Assembly: GCF_932294415.1 (NCBI RefSeq)
Contig: NC_065536.1
Coordinates: 49,104,354 to 49,168,353 of the forward strand
Direction of reading: 5' to 3'
Origin: Quercus robur
Taxonomy: Eukaryota; Streptophyta; Magnoliopsida; Fagales; Fagaceae
DNA length: 64,000 nucleotides
The notes beneath the pieces were generated by a model. That model was not told where the DNA came from, did not search any database, and saw nothing but the letters and a program-made list of their open reading frames with translations. This document shows, one piece after another, positions 45,919 through 56,726 of this stretch; position 1 is the stretch's first letter; every line of letters begins with the position of its first letter. The position numbers were made by a program, and so were the translations under genes.

Positions 45919-45968
45919 GGCCCCTGCGCAAGGATGACACGCATAAATCGAGAAATGGTCCAAATTTT
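45867..45968 (+). ncRNA. U6: U6 spliceosomal snRNA
   Basis: The full-length U6 sequence runs from GTCCCTTC to GGTCCAAATTT. It contains the ACAGAGA box (ATACAGAGAAGATTAGCATG), the AGC triad region and the conserved GATGACACGCATAAATCG. It is the catalytic-core RNA of the spliceosome, made by RNA polymerase III. It ends in seven T residues (45965-45971), a Pol III terminator. Compared with the usual plant sequence, as I remember it, the 5' hairpin loop reads TTCA instead of TTCG; the rest appears canonical. With USE, TATA and terminator in place this is likely a functional gene. Confidence 0.96.
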
Positions 45969-45971
45969 TTT
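45965..45971 (+). terminator. Pol III T-run terminator of U6
   Basis: Seven consecutive T residues right after the U6 3' end. Confidence 0.88.
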
Positions 45972-46785
45972 CTTTCCCTAATCCTTGTGTGAATTCTTCT
46001 TCACTGTCTTCTTCGTTCTTTTTGCACTTTCTGCTTCTTTACATGCATTTTGGAGTCTTGCTCAACAGGTTAGCCAAGACTTCTGCTCATAATTCTTTTA
46101 GGGAGAGTTTGAATCTTTGATAGTCCTTATACTTCAATATTAAAGCTTTAAAATAGAATTTTTTTTTAGAACTGTTGAAGCTTATTAATAATTCACACCT
46201 TTTGGATTCGCTATAGTTTTGGTGGTTGACTTGGATATTACCACAATTATATTCCAGATTTTCATTGAATTACATTTGCTGAGTTAGAGCTTCTCTTGAC
46301 TGTTGTAATAAAGTTGGCTGTTAAAACTCATAAAATTCTTTAAATTTAGAACATTGGTAAAGCTGCAAATGTTTAACTATGAAAATTTTATCCAATTATT
46401 TGTGTAATCATGACATAAGAGCAAAAATAAAACCCCAATTTGCAGTTTTGGGCTAAGTACAAAAAAAGAGGGAATGATGACATTATTGATCATCGGCCCA
46501 TAAAATACATGATCACTTCTCTGGCTTTCATTGAAATTTGAAATTAAGCAAACTGATGGATGGAGTTACTCTGCCTTGAATGTCATTGAGCGACCATAGG
46601 CTAACCCATTGCCATAAATTGTCATTGTGCAATGCTGAATGGTTGTCATTGCTTGAGTCCATACTGTGAAAATTCCAAAATACAAGTCATTAGTGTCTCC
46701 CGACTAGGAACTCGAGAGTCTAGGGTATAGGTTAAAACCCTTGTGAGGATTGGGGTCGTTTAGGATGCCAGAGTGAGCATCTGAG
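45972..46785. other. Downstream of U6, no gene seen
   Basis: Mostly AT-rich. From about 46500 (ATGATCACTTCTCTGG...GCAAACTGATGG) it resembles the sequence directly behind the U6 fragment at 49356, showing that both belong to duplicated U6-containing segments. Confidence 0.55.
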
Positions 46786-47400
46786 ATTGTCTCAATTGTT
46801 GCTTTGCCTTAAAAAACTTACTAATGTTATCTAGACATCTAAGGTTAATGTAAACTTTTTATGTTATCTAGGCATCCGTCTGGGATGTTCTAGTTGATGG
46901 TGTTTTCATAGGTAGTCAATGACAATCTAAGCTTTTCACAATTCATTGGTGCCACTGGTGCTACAGGTGGTTTTAGTGTGTGAGCTCCATTTGGGCATAT
47001 ATATAAGTTTCATAGGTACAATCGAACTCTCTAGGCTAGAAGTTTCATATGTACAATTGCTAGTTCCTACTATCACGCTCTAAGGATTTCCTTTAGTTGG
47101 TTATTTTTGTAGCTGAAGTGGTGCAATCATTTTAAGAAGCTACTGAAGAATTATTTTGACAAAGCTGAGGACATCAATTAGGCAAAATTTGTCAACAAAT
47201 TGAAGATAAATAAAGAAAAAAGAAAACAGAAAAAGAAGTTAAATTGGTTATAACTTGGAAGTAGATTTGCTTGTAAATGTTCATTATGTTGACGATACTG
47301 ATGAAGGTGTGATGTGCCATATTTCCTCAGATAATTTAAGATTATGATTTTCTTTTTCAACGAGGAAGAAAATATGATGATAGTTTCTTTACATATATGA
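46786..47400. repeat. Segmental repeat, copy D
   Basis: Aligns with unit 1 pieces 3227-3320, 3944-4146 and 7027-7390 in order, lacking the insertions of unit 1. Includes another copy of the W-C-N-H-F-K-K remnant near 47120. More diverged than units 1 and 2 are from each other. Confidence 0.75.
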
Positions 47401-48007
47401 ATGCAGAAATAAAATATAAGATCCCTTGCCATCCTATAGATAGAGCAACCTTTCTAGAGTTTAGCAATTTGATGAGGAATTTATCCACCGCAGGTGTGTT
47501 CAATACTGTGGAATTAGTCTTTCTTGGTTCAAATTTCAGTTGGATGAGCCCCTTCCATCCCAGCTCGGAAAGTAGTTGCAAATTACCTTCCCATGATGTC
47601 CTTAAAAGGAGAAAACCTCAGATCCTTAGGATGTTGAAGCATTTTCAGCAGTAAGATTATTGGAAATTTGGAACTATATTCACCCTTTGGAGCAAGGTTG
47701 AACTTAATTATGTAAGGTTATGGTCCATATAATTCCTGTTGGATCTGGTTGATTTGCCACCATCTCCTACTCTGTGGCGTTGCCATTTCCTAACGATGAA
47801 GTTTTGGAATCTACAGCTATGTGCCAATGAGCACTGGGTATGGTTTTTATTTGTTCTGGAGCAAGAATGAAATGATGATTTTTGCAGCCATATTTGTGGG
47901 AGAAGATTCAAAGTCTGGATTCTCAAATAGATAATTGAAGAAAAATTTGTGATTTTGTATTTAACTTCTCTTAATCCTAGATAGAATTCACTTGTGAAGT
48001 TGAAGGA

Positions 48008-49430
48008 ATATGTAGGTTAAAAATGTTTGCTTACGGGTGACTTTGCTATGAAAGAGGAATGGATACTGTTTGACTTTTGATTGCATTGATGCTTTGCACA
48101 CATAAGCTACTTTAAATTTCACTTTTAAGCAGTGGAATGATATAATTTACTAGTATCCAGTTGCTGTTGTTAATTAAAACCTAATGAGATGTGATTAGAA
48201 TGACAACTGTTACTCAAATGAGAACTTCCTTTGTGTTCTACACATGTTTTGCCCAGCAAATTTTTTGTGGTAGAAGTGTCCATGTGGACTGAACTAGCAG
48301 AAGTTAATAGGGATGGGCCATTGAGCTAGCAAGGGAGGAATGATGGCAGGTCATGGTTTTTGAAGTTGACTCCAAAGCTTCCATGGATGGTTTAATCAAC
48401 CCAAGTTTACATGGCAGGTGATCAATATAGTTGAGGAGATTAGGAGGTTGAGAAAGGATCAGAGTGGTTCGTTTCAACTTTCAAATGGGTTTGTAGGGGA
48501 AAGCTTACTCCCTAGCTCTTGAGTTGAGTATGTGGGCTCTGCGTATGGGGTTTGAGGGGTTTCTGAGCTCAATTGCTTAGCCTTTTGTTACGGTAGATGC
48601 TTTTAGGTAGGACTGTTCGTATAATTCGTTTGTGATTATCTTGGTTTTATGTTTGGTAAATTTATTTTTTTGAGAATGAGTAAATTTTTTTCTGTTTGGG
48701 GGAAAAAAGGGGAAAAAAAGAAAAGGATATTGTAGATTAGAATGGGGGAAAAGCCTAAGTTTTGGGTTGCTCTAAGCCATTTGAAACGAATATTGTGCCT
48801 CCAATAACAATGTGAAATTCAATAATTTGGATCTCCTCCAAAACTAATTTTGAGGCACTTACATATTGCCCTATGGTAATCATGAGCAATATGTATTCTT
48901 ATTCATGGGAGATAGATAAATAGGGGAGAGGTGGAGGTGGGTTGGAATTACATATATGGGGGCATCACAAAAGAAGATATTATTATTGAATAATCACTTG
49001 ATTGGTTGAATCTCATGTGAACTCTAATCCTATATATTAAACAAAGAACTCTTAAATGGTAGGAGTGTTTTTTTAATTAAGTGGGGAGAAAAAAGAATGG
49101 TGCTACACAATAAGTCTATCTGTCTAGGGACAACTTTTGCCACAATTTTGTTGATAGTGAAAAAAGAAAAAGAAAAGATGGGTCTATGTAATAACAATTG
49201 TCCACCACTCATGATAAATCACTTTTAACTAATTGTGGAAAAAATTGTGACAAATTTTGTGTCCCATTTATTGATATAAACGTTGCCCCAAATAATAGTC
49301 ATGATTTCCCAGGCCCTATCCGCTGACCTTAAGTGCTGGCTTTGTGTTTTCAATGAAATTGGAACAATACAGAGAAGATTAACATTGCCCCTCCTCAAGG
49401 ATGACACACATGAAACATATGATCACTGGA
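48008..49430. repeat. Segmental repeat shared with 56403-61836 (copy D side)
   Basis: 48008-48333 matches 56403-56726, and 48326-49430 matches 60721-61836. The hAT transposon at 56727-60720 is missing here, leaving a single CTAGCAAG at 48326-48333. No intact ORF. Confidence 0.85.
49356..49418 (+). pseudogene. U6 snRNA fragment
   Basis: AAATTGGAACAATACAGAGA and the following bases match the central part of U6 with several changes (for example ATTAACATTGCCCCTCC). The 5' hairpin, the 3' end, USE, TATA and T-run are absent, so it cannot be expressed as U6. Confidence 0.88.
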
Positions 49431-49494
49431 TCTGCCATGTTATGAGTGATTTGGTTCTCATTGAAGCTAACCAAACTGATTGGAGTCACACTTG

Positions 49495-49860
49495 AGTCTG
49501 CCATGAATGTTATGGGTAGTTTTAGTGTGTGTGAACTCCATTTGGGCATAGATATAAGTTTACAGTTTGAAGTTCAAATCAACTCAATAGTCTATAGGCT
49601 AGAAGTTTGTTAGGTATGAGTGCTATTCCTGACTATTTTGCTATAAGACTTTTATTTTTTTTGTTTTGTGTGTGGATAAGTCATGCTTCAGGAATTGGAT
49701 TGTTTCTGTTTTGGATAGGCCTTTTAAGGAGAAGTATGGAATGCCAACAGGCGCCTCTTAATCTATCGATTCTCTAGCCAGGGTGGTGCAAACATTTCAA
49801 GATGCTGATGCAGAGTTATATTGACAAAGCCGAGGAAATCAATTAGGTAAATTTTTTATT
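49495..49860. repeat. Segmental repeat, copy E
   Basis: Contains GTGTGAACTCCATTTGGGC and the W-C-K-H-F-K-M remnant near 49785, with about 150 bp between them (about 49675-49780) not present in the other copies. One frame there reads D-K-S-C-F-R-N-W-I-V-S-V-L-D-R-P-F-K-E before a stop, so this copy may keep more of the ancestral gene. Not recognised. Confidence 0.5.
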
Positions 49861-50130
49861 TTTGTCAACAACTTTATAGAAAAATAGAAAAGGAACAACT
49901 GAATAGATAGACGAAACCAAAGTTCAGCCACACAATACTGTGTATTTTGATTGAAATGTGGAAGTAGATTTTCTTGCCAAGGTTCATGATGCTGAATATA
50001 CTCATGAAACAAAAAGAGCCTCCCAATTTGCTTTGAAATGGAGAGAGTTCATTTTATGGGAAAGATTTAGTAGTTAACAAATCTAAAGGTAAGTCATAGT
50101 GTCACATCATTTTGAAATCAGTAAATCAGT

Positions 50131-51010
50131 TTAGCATTCATTATTTGGTGGAATGAAGTTTTAAATTAAAAATGTTCTGCGTTTATAACATTTTCACAAT
50201 AAATCTTTGGTAGTAAGTTGTTACTGGTTTTAATTTAAACACACTACTAAAATTAATTTTTTGTTTGCCAATAACAATCTGCCATTTTTGATTTATTGTA
50301 AAAATATTGTGGATATAACATTTCTCTTTAAATTATGTGGCGCTCATGTACACTCATAGATTTACTAAATCAGAACCATGAAGCGAGGCAAATAAAGAGA
50401 ATCCTGATATGCTGATGAAGTTGTGGTGTGCCTGATTTCCTTAGGTTATGATTTGATTTTCTTTTAAGAGGAAGAAAAAATAATGACAGTTGCTCACTTA
50501 TAGGAATGCAGAATGATAAAAAAATTATGACAGTTTCCAGTGTGATTCCTCCATGTGATGAATAACTGTTAACAGTCCACATCAAATCCTACAGTCAATA
50601 AATATATCCATCCAACATACGCACACACATCATTGTGTAATTAGTCTCTCTAGCTATGAGGTGTTGGGGCCTAAAGCCGTGTAGTGTGCCACTAAATGAC
50701 CAACTGGGAATAGTTTTGGATTTATACATATAAACATTGCTTTAATGTAAAGGATCGGGTGCTTTGTTTATGTTAATTCTTTGTTTTTGGCAGTGGTTGT
50801 TAGTGTTTCTATACTCTATTTGGTTTTACAGGAACACAGTAGCTTAGTTATGATGGCTGGTTGGTTTCTCCCACAACTGTGGTAGAACATAGCAAAAGAT
50901 GTTCTTCCAGTTGCGTAGAAATCTTGAATGAGGAATTTATTTGGAGGGAAAGAATTTATCCTCACCTATCCATCAGGTCATGTGAGTATGTGACCAAGTC
51001 CAAGTCTGAA
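50131..51010. repeat. Segmental repeat shared with 61851-62466
   Basis: TTAGCATTCATTATTTGGTGG... and, further on, CAGTGGTTGTTAGTGTTTCT... through CCTATCCATCAGGTCATGTG have close counterparts at 61851 and 62240-62460. No gene recognised; short open stretches do not persist between the copies. Confidence 0.75.
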
Positions 51011-51425
51011 TATACCTTTTTTTCTTTTTCTTTTTTTGTTTATTAAAAGAACGTATTCAGTACCTTAAAAAAAAAAAAAAAAACTAAACAATGCAATTTT
51101 TTTATTAAATTATAGAAACAACGCATTTAATCTATTACATGTTTTTTTTTTTTTTTCCTTTCTTCTAAAAAAAAAAGAAAATCTATAGCATTTTTGATAT
51201 GTTTTCTTCTATAGCATTTGGTAATTTATTTGGTCAGACTTATACTCTTCAAAATTTTTTGTTTTAGAGATGATATTATTATCTAGTAATTTATTTATTT
51301 ATTTAAATGAAATAAACATAGATTATTATTTTTTGATAACCAAATAAACATAGATTATAGTTTTATATATGTTTTCAAATATTTTATTAAGTATTTAATT
51401 GTTGTTATTTAATTTTATAACCTAC

Positions 51426-52210
51426 TGTAGGGTCCCAATTCAGGGCCCAGGCCCAACAGGTATGGGGTTCTGGCCCAAGGAGCCCGAGACAATAAATTTA
51501 TAGAGAGTGGGCTACAGAACTAGGCCTTAACGAAGTTTATATTAGCTAAAACTGGGCCATGCAACAATCGAGAGTAAGAAAACCCCCCTTCACGTCCATT
51601 AGATATTCAGTCCGAGGAGACGTGTAGGATATATATCAGTCCTTGCTCAAAGGCTATGGTTCTAGCACCGTTCTTCTGTTCTTCGTTCCTTTTTTTTCTC
51701 CCTCCCTTCTTCATGGGGACTCCCCTCTCTTATATAGCCCTCTTCAAGTTATCAGGGCCTTACATTTGTTGATCATCTGGACCTTCACTTGAGTGCCTGT
51801 CCCATCGGACATCCCCCCATCTTTCTGTGAGTTGTGGTAGTCAAGGCAACACTGTTCACAAGTCTTATCCACATTAATGCGGCCAGAAAAGTAGCTGCCA
51901 TGCATTTAATGTGGCAGCTGCAGCCTTTCCCTTGGCATCCTACGCATTCTTCCTTCTTACGGGCTTGTGGGACTCATCCTTGTTACTAATGCTTGTAGGG
52001 GTGGAGCCTTCTAGCAGGCAGAGTGCATGTTTGAGCCATATTTGGTACGTTCGAGGAGACATTTCTCCTCGGACCGTCTTTTAAACATCTTCAGGCCCAC
52101 AAGAATTGGACCGGGAGCTCTTTTGGCACTCATGCCTTCTCCTCGGACGTGGTCGAATTTTCATACGGGACCCAAGGCCCATTGTATGATCTTGGGCCTT
52201 TGCCCTTACA
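51426..52210. mobile_element. Solo LTR related to the old Tat element, 785 bp
   Basis: Starts TGTAGGGTCCC and ends GCCCTTACA, flanked by CCTAC (51421-51425) and CATAC (52211-52215), an imperfect 5-bp TSD. It shares AAATTTATAGAGAGTGGG and ATTAATGCGGCCAGA with the LTRs at 13249 and 34433, and has the same CCTCGGAC/GTCCGAGG motif. It is a related but distinct LTR subfamily. TATATAG near 51733. Confidence 0.75.
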
Positions 52211-52912
52211 CATACAATAAACATAAATTATATCCAAAGATATTAAAAATACACCCAAAAGAATATATTATTAATTAATTAATTTCCATACCCTAGAAGT
52301 GCGGTGTCCTAGTTTTTCAAGAACTGTAGTACCCTTGTACACTCATACCTATGTTAGTACTTGTGCAACTTAGCATCTCAGCATTTTTAATTCTTACTTT
52401 ATTCCTCATTAGTCCATTTTTTGCATTTTCATTTTGTTAGTAGGAGAAAATTGTAAAACTTTATGTGTTTGTAATTTTTTTTTTTTTATGATATCGATAT
52501 ATTCAAGTTATCTTTTTATTAGATTTTGTATAATTTAGATTTCTTAATGACTACCCTAGAAAAAATTCTTAAAACTGCCATTGCTTGCCATTGGTTAGTT
52601 TTGTAAAGGTTTATATAAAAAGTGTCCGATTAATGGATGCTCTTAGGGCATTTGTTAATGGACTATTATAAGAAAGACTTGATACTATGTTTATGGAAAA
52701 TATAAAAGCATATCCAAAAATTTGTTGCTTTTTTCTTTTTCCCTAAAAAGTTTCTAAAATTATTTTTTAAACCAATACTCTTAGGGCATCCAATATTTCT
52801 TATATAAAGATAGACTACTTGAAAATTAATAGTTTGGTACATATCATATGAAATTTTCACATGAGAAAAATACTTTGTTGTTAATAACTAATCCTAATAT
52901 ATAATCTTGCGA

Positions 52913-52943
<31 letters not shown>

Positions 52944-52947
52944 TAAA
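52211..52947. other. Intergenic, no gene seen
   Basis: AT-rich. CTCTTAGGGCAT occurs at about 52640 and again at about 52778, perhaps the two ends of a short MITE. (AT)n tract at about 52914-52940. Confidence 0.5.
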
Positions 52948-52952
52948 TAAAA

Positions 52953-53327
52953 GGTAAACTACGTATTTGGTTCATATCTTCTACACCATATTTTAATTTG
53001 ATCTCTAACCTTTCAATTGTGCCAATTTGGTCTTAACTTTTTAGTGCCGTGTCAATTTAGTTTCTGCTGTTATCTCTTGGATGAAAATTGCTGACGTGAA
53101 AAATTGCCAAAATAAAAAAATTAGTTTATTGCCACATTAATAGACAAAGTGAGAAACTAATTTTTTATTTTGGTCGTTTGCCACATCAATAATTTCCATC
53201 CAAGAGATAACAGTAGAAATTAAATTGATACGACATTGAAATGTTAGAGACCACATTGACACAATGAAAGGTTATGGTTTAAATTGAAATATGGTGTAAA
53301 GGGTAGAGACCAAATACGTAGTTTACC
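52953..53327. mobile_element. Foldback MITE, 375 bp
   Basis: Ends GGTAAACTACGTATTTGG and CCAAATACGTAGTTTACC are perfect inverted repeats. The two arms (about 180 bp each) stay complementary with scattered mismatches to a centre near 53140. Flanked by TAAAA on both sides (52948-52952, 53328-53332), a possible 5-bp TSD in AT-rich sequence. A transcript would form a long hairpin. Confidence 0.85.
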
Positions 53328-53332
53328 TAAAA

Positions 53333-54616
53333 ATAAATTATATATCATATCTCATTACAAAAGAATCAGATACTCTTGCTCATCGCATGGGCCTATGATT
53401 AGTTAATATTTAGAGCTTCACGCCAGTTCGTTTATAATAGAAAAATGTGTGGAATTCACACAATTTTGCCTAAAAATGACTTACATCAGTCTATGTATAA
53501 TTGTGTAAATTTACAAGCTTGTTACAGTAATTGTGTAAATTTACACTGACACTATTCATTTTGCATTTTGTTGCTTATTCTTTCTTTATGTATCTCGAGG
53601 ATGAAAAGAGAATGGATGGTGGTTGTTGCGTGTAAAAAAAGATAAACAATTAAAAAAATTAATATTTTAATGAAATATAGTGTAAAATAGATAATTTAAT
53701 GTGGAATGTTTTGAAAATAAAGCATGCAAAATAGAAAAAGTAAGTTTTTATGCTAAAATAGATAGAAATTTTTGCATGAACTGATATGAATGTTCTAATT
53801 TTTATATATTTGGATCTTCAACTGATTGTATTGGATTAGAGGATCATGTGGGCTTTATAGTCTATGACATTATCTTTCTTTCTTTTGACAAATCCACCAC
53901 TAGATTGCATTGAAGGACGAATAGTAATTAACATCTCATTTGAATGAAATTCGACATGTATTTTAACAACATAAAGAACATATAATCCAATGATTTGATT
54001 TTCAAAATATATAATTATATTAATTTTTTAGTGAGTTTGGAGGATCTCTCCAAATTATTTTGAAGAAAAACTTTGTCTAGACCAAAAAAGCAACCGAGAA
54101 AGATATTTCATACATTAACATGTTACTTCTACATATTTTTTTCACATATTTTTTTTGTTTTTTATCTCCCTTCTTGCAGTGTGGTTGGATTAGCTTCTTA
54201 TTCGGGTTATTGACATAAAATGTAATACTTTAAAATCATTTTTAACCATGTTAGCCTATTCCATTCACCAATTAATGTAAGAAATATTTTGACACAATAC
54301 CAAAAAGATTGGACCTAAATTGACACGTGAAACATTAGGGACTGTTTTGACACATTGGACAAACATTAGGAATCAAAATTGTACTTAAATATTTTTCAAA
54401 ATTCACATCATTGCCCCACTTTAACAGAAAATCCATAAAAAAATTGCCCCTCCCTTTTGAACAAGGGATGAAAATTTAAATCCGCTTCGCATAGCAAATG
54501 GGGCAGTGACAGGGGGTTAAATCCTCCTCCCAAAGTAGTTTCAAGGCAATTGCCATGTTTATGTTTAAAAATAAGAAAATATATTTAAAGATTTTTTAAT
54601 AGTTCATATATATATA
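53333..54616. other. Intergenic, no gene seen
   Basis: AT-rich; ATTGTGTAAATTTACA repeats at about 53500 and 53529. No supported ORF, RNA gene or complete transposon. Confidence 0.5.
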
Positions 54617-55013
54617 GGGTTGGGTTCAAGTTACACCTGGTATAATTCTAAGCAATGTTACAATACCCAATAACTTGTTATTGAATTAATATTTTGAAAA
54701 TCCAACCGTTAAATTACATGTTCTATATATTCTTAATATGTATGCTAATTTTCATATTAATCGGATGCTATTTACTAGTTGATCTAAAAACTCATATTTT
54801 ATGCATTATTTTAAAATACAAAAATTTGAATTTTAACAATTGATTGATAACATGACTATTAATTTTTTATCACCTCGAAATTTTGCAAGCATGAAGAATA
54901 TATGAAGATAATGTAATCTAACGGTGAATTTGTCAATATTTGCATCCAATTAAAAAATATTGAGTGGTGTAACATTGCTTAGAGTTACATCAGGTATAAT
55001 TTGAACCTAACTC
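54617..55013. mobile_element. TIR MITE, about 397 bp
   Basis: The left end GGGTTGGGTTCAAGTTACACC and right end GGTATAATTTGAACCTAACTC are imperfect inverted repeats; similarity extends over the first and last 45 bp or so (AGCAATGTTAC / GTAACATTGCT). It sits in a TATATA tract, so the TSD cannot be resolved. Confidence 0.7.
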
Positions 55014-55195
55014 ATATATATATATATATATATATAACCTTCAAATTGAAAAATTGATGATGTCTGTTTTTATATTATTGAGTTTATATTTTAAACTTAT
55101 TTATATTTATAATATGTTTTGGTAGAAATTTATAATTTATGATTGTTATATTGTTATGTTTGAATCTTTTTTTAAACGATTTTTTAATAATTGAA

Positions 55196-55890
55196 TTATT
55201 GTATTGTTATATATATATATGAGTTTTAATTTAATATATATAACACATTTTAAATCAAATTTTTATAAAATATAAATAAAATGTTGAGTGGGGTGGGATG
55301 GGTGTAAATGGGTGCTTGCTAGGAGAGGGATGAGAAGAAAATAATTCTTTGAAGGAGGGGAGGGGAGGGGCGGAGACAGATTTATATACAAATTGTGCCA
55401 GGAAGATATATCTAAAGTATCAGATTATCTCACACCTATCACTTTACATTATATATATTTGGTAAAAAAAATATTTTCAAAAATCATTTATATTTGTCAC
55501 TTTCATTATGGTGTACACATAATTTGGAATTAATTCGTGAAAAGGTGAAAACAATTAATGGCTGATTTTTAGGAAAAATATATTGTTTTTTGAAGTTGAT
55601 GCTGATTCCAATAATTAATGTATTTATAATTTTATTTATGGAGTATTTATATTGTTATTGGCTTCTCTTGTAAAAAAAAAAGATTTATAATATTCATATA
55701 CGTCATATTATTCACGTTTAATGTATTAAATAATTAATTTTATGTCATTATTTTATTTGTCTCTAACTGAAATTGATTTTATTTGAGAACTAAATCACAT
55801 CCTTTACAAAAAAAATGAGTGAGATATAGATGAAAATATTTAGTACTTTTAATAGTCATTAGAAGAATCGAATTCTTTTGTACTCTTAAC
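55196..55890. repeat. Segmental repeat, copy C
   Basis: Matches 1-168 plus 1517-2065 of the window start without the 1.35-kb insertion, and so reveals its boundaries. At about 55900 it jumps to sequence equivalent to 7266-7390, so about 5 kb of the unit is missing here. Confidence 0.85.
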
Positions 55891-55899
55891 CTTTTATAC

Positions 55900-56718
55900 A
55901 GATTTGCTTTTAAATGTTCACTGATGAAGTTGTGATGTGCCTTATTTCCTCACATAATTTAAGATTCTGATTTTCTTTTTGAACGAGGAAGAAAATATTA
56001 TGATAGTTGTTTACATATATGAATGCAGAAAGAAATATAAGATCCCTTGGTTTCCCATCCTGCAGATAGAGCAACCTTTCCTGAGTTTTAGTGATTTGTT
56101 TTTGTTCTGTTATTTGTTTTGTTGTTTTTCCTTAACAGTATTGATTGTTGGCTCATTAGTCTTCCTTTTATATTTTTTGTTAATATATTGTTGGCTATTT
56201 TCTTTTGAACAAACAGTACAATGCCTCCATTTAGTCAGCAACTGTTTCAACCTTACAAGCTTACAGCATACATTAAACCCGTTATGCGGAGTAAGAAAAT
56301 TAGGCTCATGTTTAGCCAATTGCCAATTTGTTTGATGAGAAATTTATCCACCATAGGTGCGTACAATACTGTAAAATTAGTCTCTCTTGATATCCTTTCA
56401 GATGTAGGTTAAAAATGTTTGCCTACGGGTGACTTTGCTATGAAAGAGGAATGGATACTGTTTGACTTTTGATTGCATCGATGCTTTGCGCACATGAACT
56501 TAGTTTAAATTTTAATGTAAAGCAGTGAAATGATATAATTTGCTAGTACCCAGTTGCAGTTGCTAATCAAAACCTAATAAGATGTGATTAGAATGATAAC
56601 TGTTACTCAAATGAGAACTTCCTTTAACACATGTTTTGCCCAGAAAACTTTATGTGGTAGGAGTGTCCGTGTGGACTAAACTAGCAGAAGTTAATAGGGT
56701 ATTAGATGGGCCATTGAG
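55900..56718. repeat. Segmental repeat, copy F (left part)
   Basis: Contains TGATGAAGTTGTGATGTGCC and GCAGAAAGAAATATAAGATCCC as in copy D, then about 240 bp not found in D (about 56090-56330). From 56403 it is the partner of 48008-48333. No gene recognised. Confidence 0.65.
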
Positions 56719-56726
56719 CTAGCAAG

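Noticed and set aside
49356-49418. Second functional U6 gene
   Set aside because: The 5' hairpin, 3' end, USE, TATA and T-run are all missing.
55979-56335. 118-codon hydrophobic frame as a membrane protein
   Set aside because: Phe/Leu-rich translation of a T-rich tract; not conserved in the paralogous copy at 47.4 kb.
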